A DNA stretch of 64,000 bases, from assembly GCA_038030265.1 (NCBI GenBank), contig CM075941.1, forward strand, positions 13,144,001-13,208,000, in the 5' to 3' direction. The translations under genes were made by a program, and so were the position numbers. Numbering within the stretch: position 1 is the first letter of the stretch; the number at the start of each line of letters is the position of its first letter. Of this stretch, positions 12,330 to 22,473 are shown one piece after another. Source of the DNA: Corythucha ciliata (taxonomy: Eukaryota; Arthropoda; Insecta; Hemiptera; Tingidae). Below the pieces are notes generated by a model. It ran no database searches. It worked only from the letters and a program-made list of their open reading frames with translations, and had not been told where the DNA came from.

Positions 12330-12899
12330 GGATTTTCATTCATCCTTGGTATTCTTCATTACTTTTCAAGTAGGAGTTGTCAATAAAACTCGATAAATAA
12401 TTCTTGTGGGCTATTTTTTGAAACAACCAAAACTATATTTATTATTGTATAGTCCAGTCAAACGGTAGTTCCACGTGGACAAAAATCTCGTCTTCGATTT
12501 TTTGACTTTATTTTATGTTTTTTGGGGTGAGGAACACGAATCTGAAGAGATCCAACAAAATTTCCTAGTGCGTTTTGAGAAACTCGCGAAAAACTGCTCG
12601 TTTTTGGCACTTTTTTCAGTTTTTCGCTTGCAACTCCTTAATGACGCATTCTACAGAAAATTGTACCCTGTTCTTTTTTGAAGAGCATCAAGTTCTGCGT
12701 CGAATCATATTTTCTTTTGTCACAATTGACCCAGCCGTTTCACTGGTATTGATTTTTTTTAAATGGTTAATTTTAGCCACTTTTGGTAAAATTAATAAAA
12801 ATGACTAAGGCAGCTGCAACTTGAAAATGGCGGTTCCAATCGAAAAATGTCAAGAAATCAAATTTGTTCAGAATTGAATTTTACATAAGAGAAAATCCT

Positions 12900-13500
12900 T
12901 GAAACTTACAGGAAAAATCAGTGGTATCAGTTATGTAACAAAAAATGCGAAAAAAGGTGGGCCAAAAACCACGGTTTTCTGCACATTTTTGCCAATAGCT
13001 CGAGAACTAGTTGTCCAATTTTTTTCTATAAGAAACGATCTGAAAGCTGATTGAATTTGCTATCAGACCTATTATGTGAAATTTCATTTTAAGATTAACG
13101 TAAGACATGGCCATAACGTCCAACAATTTAAAATTTGCTGCAAAAAAAGAGTTTTTTGTCATATTGCGGCCTACAACTCAAAAACTATCCATCCAATTAA
13201 ACTTTAATGGAACTCATCTGAAAGCTCGTTAAATTTCCTACAAGAATTCATGTACAGCGTTTTTATAAAGCCCCGATAAGTGGCAATAAAATGCAGTGGG
13301 AAATCTGAAAAATGAGTAATTTTCCAATAACACCATTCTTCAGCCGAACGTTTTTGCCTATAACTTTCGAACTAAGCTTTCGATGAAAATTGCATTATTT
13401 TTCAGTAAAAGCTGGTGAAATTCACTGTCAGAAACCATATTTTTCAGATTTTTCAAGGCCTGGAAAATATTCTGTACTGAGCGATGAAAATAGGTTTTGT
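12900..13500 (+). repeat. Degenerate tandem repeat, about 170-190 bp period, three units
   Basis: Three successive blocks (about 12960-13130, 13140-13300, 13330-13500) share a common order of words: a TTTTTGCC-like start, then a variant of ATAACTC(G)A(G)AACTA, then CCAATT, then ATCTGAAAGCT, then a TTAAATTTGCTA-like run. Spacing and sequence drift by perhaps a third. No coding is seen. The unit resembles sequence found inside long non-autonomous elements, but I cannot name it. Confidence 0.5.
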
Positions 13501-13560
13501 TAAAAAAAAAGTGGCTACAGCCATAAACTTTGTCCCGAAATGTTGAAACTCAACATACCG

Positions 13561-13897
13561 TACAGTACAGCATCTGTAAGTCCCCCTACCCACAACCACA
13601 AACTTACCCATACTCAACCACACCCTTACCCCAACAACACCACCACAATTAGCACACCACCACCCCTTGTGTACTGTACAGGGTTCAAGTCTGGGAATTG
13701 AACCCTCACATTTTTATCACGACACCCCTTATCTACTGTATGGTTTGTCTGGTCTGTTGTGGTCTGATTCGGTTTGTGAATTGAGCACGCTTGCCGCGTT
13801 TCAAGTGATTTTTTATATTTATTTAATAATTGAAAACTAAAAACGATATTATTATCCAGCATAATGTAGTTTAAGATGTTGCAAATGAATGCTTCTC
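13561..13897. other. 3' flank of copy B with an A/C-rich tract
   Basis: Non-coding. The plus strand from about 13581 to 13667 is almost devoid of G, giving strong strand asymmetry. At 13681-13705 an imperfect inverted word (GGGTTCAA ... TTGAACCC) follows. No terminal inverted repeat matching copy A was found, so the 3' end of the copy B element is undefined. Confidence 0.4.
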
Positions 13898-16800
13898 TCA
13901 TCTTCTTCGTCGAGGCCTCTTGGCTGGAAGATTTAACAGACCTGGTTCGCAATCGTCAGTTTGGGATGGGTCTTTCGGGTGGAGGAAGTCATCTGAAAAT
14001 GAGTAGAAGTAATATAGTGCAATGATTGTGGAAGTGTTTAATCCAGTGAATGTCTAAATATTGTAGTTTCCATTGGAAAGTATTTAGTACCAAAGATAAT
14101 GTGTAAAGAAGGCTTACCTGCATCTGTTACTTCGTCAGCTATCAGGATATCTTCGTCCACATCCTCGTCCATATCCGTATTGTCCGCATTGTTGCATCCT
14201 CCCTCGTCACAGATGGCGCATAGTCGGGAACAAAATATCCCAGCTTTCTTGCAGCTGCATGCCATGGTGTTACAACCTTTGCTGCATTTGCACGCAACAA
14301 TGGACAGCAATTTCTCCGGAGCTCGTGGTTTAGTGGTGAACACCGGCTGTAACCCATTGATCGTTTTCTTCCATCCATACATTTCTGGCTGTGGCTTCCC
14401 TCCAAGCCATAGCTGAACCTGCATGTAAACTCTGAGGAGATGTTGATGGGCAGCATCGCTGGTTGGGGGGATGGACTCCATCTTCATAGAGCTCTTTGAA
14501 ATTGCGCTTTTATACACTTTATACCTCACTTCATCCAGCGGAACGCCTACCTTTTCACCATACAGGGCTGCAATGAAATCCTCACCACTGATCAACATTG
14601 ATCCCAGGTTGAATGCAGGATCATGGGCTGGTTTATTGAACAGGATGAGCTGGGAGGCAAGCTGAGGATGTTTGTCCAGTACTTTCATTGTTTTTGCCTT
14701 CCCCTGGCCATAGAGGGTGGAAGTGGTGTCACATCCGCTCACTGCATGAAGGAAGAGGATGTTGTCACGGATGTTATTGCCGACTACGCTCGAGGGGTGA
14801 AACCATACGGTTTTGGCTTTTCCTCTGCCTGGTTTCGTGAGGTATACGTTGTAAGGAGCTGAAAGTCCTATCAGCAGTACTAGCAGGTCGACATCCTCCC
14901 CAACCACAGTGACAGTGCTGGTGTCTGCGGATATCTGGATTGCTGTAGTGATGATCAGCCTATCACCGTCTTCTTCTGCCTGCTTGGTGGGGATGTTGCA
15001 GGAATGAAGTTTCGTCTTCAGCAAAGTGATGAACCGCTTCTTATTACGGTCGTTCCCCAAGAAGTGCTCTTATCTTCTATGAACAAAACTTCTGCCGAAT
15101 GTTTTTTTGTTGCTCTTCTCAACCGTTCTGCATGTTTTGTTCCACTGCGGTCTTCAGGGTATCCGTCAAAAACCACGATGGGGTTATTGAAGTGTCGGTT
15201 CAAGTAAGAGATGTAGGAGTCGCAAATTTGATTAAACGTTGATCCGTATCCCCACATCACTCTGTGTAGTAAAAAACCCCCATCTATTACATGACGGGTA
15301 TCTTCGGGTATTTGGGAGTCGGGCAAGGGGCGGAAACAATTGTATAGACTGGATTTAGTGCCTTTCCTCATGGACCCTTCATGAAAGAGAGAAGTCGGGT
15401 ATGGACTGAACTCGTACTGCAGGAACTCCTTTAATTCCTCTTCAGTTTGTTTGATGATGGTCATTCGGTGGTATAATGTGGTGGGATCGACAATTATTTC
15501 CTTGTCAAGAATTTTAATTGCTGAGTGCATCACGGAGACAGGCTTCACTCGATCATTTCTGTGGAATTTGACTGTCTTGAAGTTCAAACCTATTATTTTC
15601 GCCAAACCATTCTGGCCAAGCTCTCTCGCACGATGGCAGTTGACACGTTCATCTCCAACTATTCCGGTACTCACAGAGATGATCTGTTTAGTCTGTGGAA
15701 AAGGGTAGTGACTCTCCAACCATTCAATGAGTTTCATCGAGTCTGACGTGTCCCTTTCAACTCTGGACTCCCTGCTATCAATATGCTGCTCACTGGTCTG
15801 AAAATGAACCCCACAGAAGGATTCAACGACGTCAGCTATCTGAGCCATGGCTGCGTGTCCTAGCAACCATCTGGTGGCAACGCTGTCAGAAAGGTTTCGC
15901 GATCTGGTCAGTCCACCCTCAACTTTGATGCTTCTCATAAGTACTTGCTCTATAGTCTGATCTGTAAAAGTGCCACACCACAGTTTGTCACTCCTGCGAA
16001 CTGTGAAGGCTCCTCCATCAGTGAATCGCATGTACTCTTCTTGCGGCATTTTTTTTTCCAAACCAATCATGTCCTGAAGATACAGGTGCGCACACTTGGC
16101 GTAGAGGTAATGTCCACTTGAATGGAAATACGGGAGCATGAAGAAAATAGTTCTTAAATGCAGTCCCCAATCACCTTTTCTCTCTGCCTCAATAAGTTGT
16201 TTTAGAAGAGTAACCATCTCGAAGTACTGTATCCATAATTGCGCTGTACTTCCACACTTTGACAGCTCAATGAGTGTCTCGCTAAATTTGGTTGACAGTT
16301 CCTTCAACACTCCGTCTACATGATTGCTATTTATTTCACTTCGGTCGCCACCGTACAAAAGCTCTTGTGCTCTTAAGTGAAGTTCAGAATCAACCTCCAT
16401 AGATTTCATTATGACGCAAGCCAGGCTTCTATGAGTGAGAAAGTGTACCCTAATAGCACGTGCGTAGGAATGACCGGTCATTATCTTTGCAGTGCTGTTA
16501 ACAGCGTAAATCGTGCTGAACAGCTCGCTCAGGCCGCTCCCTTCCATGATGTATCCGATCGCTCCCATGAAGGACATGATGAGGTGAAACCCACCTAGTC
16601 GTACGACTACGTTTGGGAACTCGTTGGGGTTAGTTGCTATGATTTCGCGAGATTTCAGGTAGAGGGGCTGATCGAACGTCGCAATTGCCGTCGCTTGGCC
16701 CATTGACAAAGTTGTCTGCTTGGCGCAAACCAACGATGTATAAACGGTGTCGAAATCACTTGGTGGTGCGTTTATGAAAGGTTGACAGGCGACAAAGGTG

Positions 16801-18437
16801 GTTTCATAAGGCAACCCTTTATTCATTTTCTCCATGAATCCATTCCAGCCTCCCGTGCCAGGTAAACCTGTGGCTTTGCTATAAAGCCACAGGAGGTCGG
16901 GTGTTGTTGGAAGTACGATGTTCATCGGTGAGAATTTTTCTCCGACAGCCTGAATCTCCACGTCCTTCAAGCCTCCACTTCCACCCCCATGATATGGTAG
17001 TAGTGTGATGGAACCAGTACCTGCCACCTCTTTTGCAGATGGTAATTTCAATATTCTACTGAATCTTTGTCCTGGGACCACTGCTTTTTTAGGCGTTACC
17101 AACACAATGCCACCCATGACGTGAAACGTTTTGTGTCCATCTAGGGTCTGGATATTGAAGTCGGCGTTGTCGTAGACACACTGAGCAAATTTGTCTTCTT
17201 CTATTTTTGGAGGGGGACACAGAGCACATGAAATCTCACAACGAGCAACTTCTGAGTGGGAGGAACAAAAGCCCAATGCCGATAAAACGTCAATCAACTT
17301 TCGAGAGCCGTACTTTTTGTACAAGAATGCTGCCAACCCAACTTGTACTGGGGAGACGAATGAATTGGGCCTCACAACAGTGATGAGTGCATGTGACAAG
17401 GCAGTTGCTTTTCTCTTCCACTTATCCAGACAGCCCCGTTTTTTCTTCAAAACAAGTGACTCGGTGAAAATTTTGAGTGTTTCTGGGACGAGATCTTCAG
17501 CACCCTCAATGAAATCGTGGCAAGGAGGATAAGTGGTGGTGTCGTAGACTTGAGTCCTAATGTCTTCAGCTATAATTGCTGCTGCTGTCTCCACAATTCG
17601 TTTTCTTTCATCTGCTTCGGATTCACACTTCTGCGTGTACCATGCGTCTGTTATAATTTTGTATCCAGTATTCTTGAAACACACAATGGGGGGTTTCAAG
17701 TCCGTGATTTGTATGTCATTTCCATACTTCTCAATCAATCGCCTTTTAATAGTCTTCCACACTGGAATATCTTCTTCGTCCGGCCACTGCTTCATCAGTT
17801 CATCCGCTGTGAACTGGCACTCTTCGTCACTATTCTCGAGGTAGGCAAAAATCGGTTCCATTTTTCGATCGATTGAATTACGAGGCCGTCCTCGCCCCTC
17901 AACAGTTTTGAATTTCTTAAGATCCAGTTTCTTCTTACAAGACAAATGGTATCTCCCACCTGCAGCATGCAAGTCCGTGATTGGCTCTAGACGATGAACT
18001 ATTGCCCGAGTAAAGTCGTCGTTCCATGCTTTTGCTGAATCCAGGATAGAACTTCTGACACCTTCGGTTAATACAGGAATAATAGGATCACGGCGGAATA
18101 AGGGAAGTTTTTTTTGTTTCTCTTCGTAATCATCAGGTATTTCCTCACCGCAAATGCAACAGTAGGTCCTGAAGTTGAAGGAGTATCTGGGTGACATAGC
18201 GCGACCTGAATCATACCTCAATCTCCTCACAGCTGCAGCAATCATGCGTTCATTTACATAGCTCTTCCTGCATTTGACGTGCAGTAAAAGACTGTTCTCA
18301 CACTTGAACTTAACGCTCTTGCCGTCCTCCCTTTCATTGCTTGCCGCTGTTAAAGTTTTTAATCCTTCTCTAACTACAACTGTGGGTGAACCATCCCTTA
18401 AGGGTCCGTCACAAATCAAGCAATCGCGCACAGACAT
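13898..18437 (-). pseudogene. Academ-like transposase with XPG/FEN1-like nuclease and CXC domain (copy B), one frameshift
   Basis: A nearly intact transposase of roughly 1,450-1,500 residues. The open frame begins at 18623, but the methionine at 18437, directly before CLICDGPL, is a more natural start (residue 63 of the long frame). Landmarks in that numbering are paired cysteines C68/C71, C108...C118, C155-C158 and H226/C229 (likely zinc binding), DNADFNIQTLDG (about 482) and LGGFHLIMSFMGAIGY (about 675). A GGLTRSRNLSDS block (about 900), IDGGFLLHRV (about 1112) and VVFDGY (about 1147) follow. A one-base shift near 15066-15074 moves the frame to 15060-14038, which carries VVGEDVDLLVLL, FLHAVSGCDTTSTLYG and a CXC-like cluster (its residues 257-289). 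The nuclease motifs resemble the XPG-N/XPG-I acidic core. Whether the nuclease or the RNase H-like core cuts DNA is inference. With one indel, this is among the least damaged element genes in the window. Confidence 0.78.
13993..14117 (-). other. Predicted 125-bp intron in the copy B transposase
   Basis: On the minus strand the coding sequence reads ...GATGCAG followed by GTAAGCC (donor at 14117). It rejoins after a pyrimidine-rich tract ending TTTTCAG (acceptor at 13993). The joined exon of 95 nt (13992-13898) stays in frame and ends in a TGA, giving a basic tail PAKRPRRRR that could act as a nuclear localisation signal. Without splicing, the frame runs on to a stop at 14038 with no recognisable content. 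The intron is predicted, not demonstrated. Confidence 0.65.
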
Positions 18438-18654
18438 TTCACCAAGAATTCTTTGCTTTGTATTTGAAAAACAAACGCTTCGAACTAAACAGTACGTAAA
18501 GCAACGAATGCGTCTCCATAATAGCTCTTCCTTCTGGACGTCACCCTGCCAGACGGGCATAAGCATAAGTACGTCATTTTTACAAGCAAGATTCACTGCA
18601 CAAAATTCTTCATTCATTCTCACTTGTTTTTAAAGTATATACATAGTATATATA

Positions 18655-21013
18655 CAGGTGTTTCAGGAGGAATGATCAGGACTTTAACCAGTGATAGTAC
18701 TAACTAGGACAAACCAAAATCGTCATATGAACCCAGGGTCGCAAACGCTTCCCTTCTGAGTTACAGGTATTTTGGTCATTTTTTGGCCAAACGCTCTCTT
18801 TTCGTCAATAACAATTTCTAGCGTCGCAGCTATTCGTAACAGAAGAAAACCGATGACGGTTATGGAAAGAGCACAAAATTTCCGTTCAAGAAATGCTGTT
18901 GCAACTAGCTGACGCCATGTTTTAGTACTTTCTTTTATTTTTTGAAAAAACCAAAAACCGTAAATTGTAATTTTACTGTTTCTTACAAAGAAGATTTTCC
19001 CACAAACTTCAGTGGCAAAGTCACGGTTAAGTTATTGATAAAACATGCCAGTATTGTAAGCTACAAAACGACTTTTTAAATTTCACAATCGATGCATTTT
19101 TCGCTGAGATATTACATCTAACGTTCAGAAATCCCTGATCAGGTAGTCAAATTGAGCCACATAGCACCTACCTAAAAAAAATTGAAAACAGTCATTTCCC
19201 GAGTCAATCCTTGAATGTGCTCACGGAAATAATTTCATGAAACTAATGCCTGGTGTTATTTTGTCAAATAATTACTACAAACCCCTCCCCACCCCACAAA
19301 AATAACCAAAATCACATAAAAATGATTGAATAATGTGTATGAATGAAGAAACTGGATGTAAACTGGGGAAGCCTACAACTTACTCGATGGATTGATTTTC
19401 GTATGTCTTTTGTCCCCCCCCCCCCCCCAATTGACAATTGTTACTTTTCTATGAGATGATTATTATTGTTTCAAAAGACTTACTAAGAGACACAATACAT
19501 GGTTTTTCGTGCAGTGGAAGTTGTAATCTGGATTTAGATTCCATCCAGTTACGCGTGTTGTTGATTCCATCCCTCGTGAATGTAGCTTCGTCAGTGAAAA
19601 GAATAGTTGGGACTAAATGGCGGTTAGCGCCGAGCCATCGACAAAATTGTAATCGGAGAACTTCGTCACCGTCGTGAAGGTTTTGCACTTTTCTCAGGTG
19701 ATAAGGATGCATACCGTTAATGCGCAATGCCCGCCATACACGGGTATGGGGTATTCCGATTGCTCTTGACACTCTCCTATGGAAAGATCCATTGTGACTA
19801 GACGTAGGATTTCATCTTCTTCGTTTTGTTCATGATTCTCCTGAAGGTTTCCTCTTTCGGAGGTGATCCGAACGCTGTTCCTGTAGTACGAAAGGTGTAG
19901 AAAACTTGCCGAAAAACTCTAGGTGTGGGGATCGGTCGCTGTGGGCGTCGTCCACGATATTCGAGTTGAGCTCGAGCGGAATTCCCGTTGCAAAAGCCAT
20001 AAATAAAAACTATGTCCGCATACTCTGAATGGAAAAACAAATGCGGCATAATGAAATAGTTAAGTTTTTTAAGTACACGAACGAATCTAAATCCAGATTA
20101 CAACTTCCACTTCACGAAAAACCATGTATTGTGTCTCTTAGTAAGTCTTTTGAAACAATAATAATCATCTCATAGAAAAGTAACAATTGTCAATCCCCTG
20201 AAAACAGTTGTAAATTCGTACATTTTATGATGGGAGGGGGGGACAAAAGACATACGAAAATCAATCCATCGAGTAAGTTGTAGGCTTCCCCCGTTTACAT
20301 CCAGTTTCTTCATTCCATAGTCCACAATACACATTATTCAATCATTTTTCTGTGATTTTGGTTATTTTTGTGGGGTGGGGAGGGGTTTGTAGTAATTATT
20401 TGACAAAATAACACCAGGCATTAGTTTCATGAAATTATTTCCGTGAGCACATTCAAGGATTGACTCGGGAAATGACTGTTTTCAATTTTTTTTAGGTAGG
20501 TGCTATGTGGCTCAATTTGACTACCTGATCAGGGATTTCTGAACGTTAGATGCAATATCTCAGCGAAAAATGCATCGATTGTGAAATTTAAAAAGTCGTT
20601 TTGTAGCTTACAATACTGGCATGTTTTATCAATAACTTAACCGTGACTTTGCCACTGAAGTTTGTGGGAAAATCTTATTTGTAAGAAACAGTAAAATTAC
20701 AATTTACGGTTTTTGGTTTTTTCAAAAAATAAAAGAAAGTACTAAAACATGGCGTCAGCTAGTTGCAACAGCATTTCTTGGACGGAAATTTCGTGCTCTT
20801 TCCATAACCGTCATCGGTTTTCTTCTGTTACGAATAGCTGCGACGCTAAAAATGGTTATTGACGAAAAGAGAGCGTTTGTCAAAAAAATGACAAAAATAC
20901 CTGTAACTCAGAAGGGAAGCGTTTGCGACCCTGGGTTCATATGACGATTTTGGTTTGTCCTAGTTAGTACTACCACTGGTTAAAGTCCTGATCATTCCTC
21001 CTGAAACACCCTG
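18655..21013 (-). mobile_element. Mariner-like foldback element with inverted arms of about 0.9 kb
   Basis: A 2,359-bp element flanked by TA (18653-18654 and 21014-21015). Both ends read CAGG(G)TGTTTCAGGAGGAA inward. The left arm (18655-19541) and right arm (20084-21013) are long inverted repeats that differ by few bases where compared. Exceptions are a region near 19414-19428 versus 20190-20240, where the left arm has a C15 run and the right arm has extra sequence. About 540 bp separate the arms and carry part of a transposase gene, so this is a non-autonomous snapback derivative. It lies just upstream of copy B, in a short TATA-rich stretch. Confidence 0.85.
19449..20049 (-). pseudogene. 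Truncated mariner-like transposase (DUF4817-type N-terminus)
   Basis: Two minus-strand frames separated by a frameshift. The first (20049-19798) reads SEYADIVFIYGFCNGN followed by RVFRQVFYTFRTTG, the N-terminal helix-turn-helix type seen in insect mariner-like transposases (DUF4817). The second (19772-19449) continues with IGIPHTRVWRALR and the first catalytic aspartate block LFTDEATFTRDGI. It then runs into inverted-arm sequence instead of the remaining catalytic domain, so the second and third acidic residues are absent. It cannot be an active transposase. Confidence 0.82.
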
Positions 21014-21120
21014 TATAGTATATACAGTCAGACTTCCTCTCTATTGCGTCATAACGTCACCAGTATTGTAGGTAGCGTCATAGATTACATCACTCAACTG
21101 AGAGTTGAACTATTTTTATT

Positions 21121-21724
21121 TTTTCACACATTTTTCCAAAAGCGGCTAAAAATGACCATTTAAAAAAATCAATACCGGTGAAACGGCTGGTTCAATTGTG
21201 ACAAAAGAAAATATGATTCGACGCAGAACTTGATGCTCTTCAAAAAAGAACAGGGTACAATTTTCTGTAGAATGCGTCATTGAGGAGTTGCAAGCGAAAA
21301 ACTGAAAAAAGTGCCAAAAATTAGCAGTTTTTCGCGATTTTCTCAACACGCACAAGGAAATTTTGTTGGATTTCTTCAGATTCGTGTTCCTCGCCCCAAA
21401 AAACATAGAAAAAAGTGAAAAAATCAAAGACGAGATTTTTGTCCACGTATGGGTTTTTTTTTATACGATTTGAATGGACTATGTATAGTATACCGATAAA
21501 TTGACATTTATGAATATATTCTAAAAGGAAATTGAATGCTCCACAGCTTATAAATGTACGCTTTCAGCTCTAAGGTAACAGGTAAGAAAGTAGGATGAAA
21601 AGTTTGAGAAAAAACTTGAGGTTAAAATCATTCTTTTGAAAAAGGTCACGTTTCAGTGGCGTACACCTCGAAAACTGTGAAGAATTAAAAAAAACGTTTA
21701 GGGTAAAAGTTGAAGAGAATTCAA
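21121..21724 (-). repeat. Dispersed repeat R, copy 2 (uninterrupted, inverted)
   Basis: Reverse complement of 8452-8688 joined to 12448-12795. It lacks the Academ-like insertion and so serves as a near-empty site. At the junction it reads, on the minus strand, ...GGTATACTATA then CATAGTCC, whereas copy 1 has ACTATA, then the element, then TATAGTCC. A block at 21440-21465 (T-rich) is diverged or rearranged relative to copy 1. Confidence 0.85.
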
Positions 21725-22057
21725 TGTGCTTCTATTCCGTATCCAGAAGTTTTCGTCCAAGACGCACTGTTTTTGAGATACAGGCGAAAAACCACAAAAG
21801 GGTACCTTTAAACAGCCCCTCTCCCCTTGTGGCAGAAGATTCAGCTCGGGACTTTATTAGACATTGATCAGAGGACCCTCCCGTACACATTCACATTCCC
21901 GCAAAAAAACAAAATCCCATATTTATTTCCGCTCAAAACCTTAGATTGACTGGACTATTATATGTATTATGAAACATATTTTTTTAAATAAATAAACTGA
22001 CTCGGTTTTGCTTTGGTCTCGAAATATCTATTTTCCTTTTGTCTAGTCCTTAACTCT
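21725..22057. other. Unassigned stretch
   Basis: No gene, RNA or repeat recognised. It includes a G/C-balanced patch without long open frames. Confidence 0.4.
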
Positions 22058-22206
22058 GTTAAGGCGCCTTTACATGCAAGCTTTAAAAAGCTGAGCTGTT
22101 GGCTTCAACCAATCACAGTGCTCCGAGTACACAGCGCGGAGCACTCTGATTGGTTGAAGCCCACAGCTCAGCTTTTTACAGCTTCCATGTGAAGGTGGCT
22201 TTACAC
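22058..22206. mobile_element. Hairpin MITE, about 65-bp inverted arms
   Basis: The left half (from GTTAAGGCGCC) and right half (to GGTGGCTTTACAC) are inverted copies over about 65 bp with roughly nine mismatches. They include AAAAAGCTGAGCTGT and GGCTTCAACCAATCA. Only a few unpaired bases lie at the centre (GAGTACACAGCG). A non-coding foldback MITE is the simplest reading. The target-site duplication was not resolved. Confidence 0.75.
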
Positions 22207-22373
22207 TCAAGACTTCCAAAGGAGAAGTCACAGCACTAGCAACTTAGCGGCTCTTTGCTGGAGGCAGCTAAAAAGCGCTAACCGTTCGCAGATGCAATCA
22301 CATAATTTATTTTGCACCGGATACATAATTCGATTCTTTGCGTTTGTACATAAAACCATGTATATTATAACTC

Positions 22374-22473
22374 TGAAGTAAATACGTTTATTTTCTTCCA
22401 GCCATTACAGCCCTCGCTGCGCTCGTGCTGATGAACTTGTCTCTCAGAAAATAAACCACACCTTTACTCCCTC
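22374..22473. mobile_element. Short MITE, family M, copy 1
   Basis: About 100 bp with imperfect inverted ends (GAAGTAAATACGTTTATTTTC at the left and GAAAATAAACC...TTTACTCCCTC at the right). The core is ATTACAGCCCTCGCTGCGC. A second copy with the same ends and core lies at 52361-52450. Too small to code. Confidence 0.7.

Larger units (their letters stand above)
8689..12447 (-). mobile_element. Academ-like DNA transposon, copy A (decayed, internally deleted)
   Basis: A 3,759-bp element with terminal inverted repeats of about 100-118 bp (8689-8790 and about 12330-12447), each beginning CAATAATAAATATAG and interrupted by small indels. It is flanked by TATA at 8685-8688 and 12448-12451, read as a 4-bp target-site duplication. 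The ends were fixed by comparison with the uninterrupted repeat copy at 21121-21724. It carries a broken transposase gene on the minus strand. A 4-bp duplication and an XPG/FEN1-like nuclease fit what I know of the Academ superfamily (AcademX type). The family name comes from memory of family traits, not from a search. Confidence 0.72.
8452..12795 (+). repeat. Dispersed repeat R, copy 1, split by the Academ-like element
   Basis: The segments 8452-8688 and 12448-12795 together match, as reverse complement, the continuous sequence 21121-21724. Shared landmarks are GAATTCTCTTCAAC and the stretch around CGTGACCTTTTTCAAAAG on the left part, and the stretches around GACAAAAATCTCGTC and TTTTCTTTTGTCACAATTGA on the right part. 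The repeat encodes nothing recognisable. Its type is unknown. Its value is that its second copy shows where the transposon inserted. Confidence 0.85.

Noticed and set aside
13681..13705. GGGTTCAAGTC word resembling a tRNA T-arm or B box
   Set aside because: No acceptor stem, D-arm or anticodon arm can be drawn around it. The word is part of an imperfect palindrome.
14099..18633. Plus-strand frames of 60-119 codons opposite the Academ-like transposase
   Set aside because: They overlap the strongly supported minus-strand gene and have no recognisable domains.
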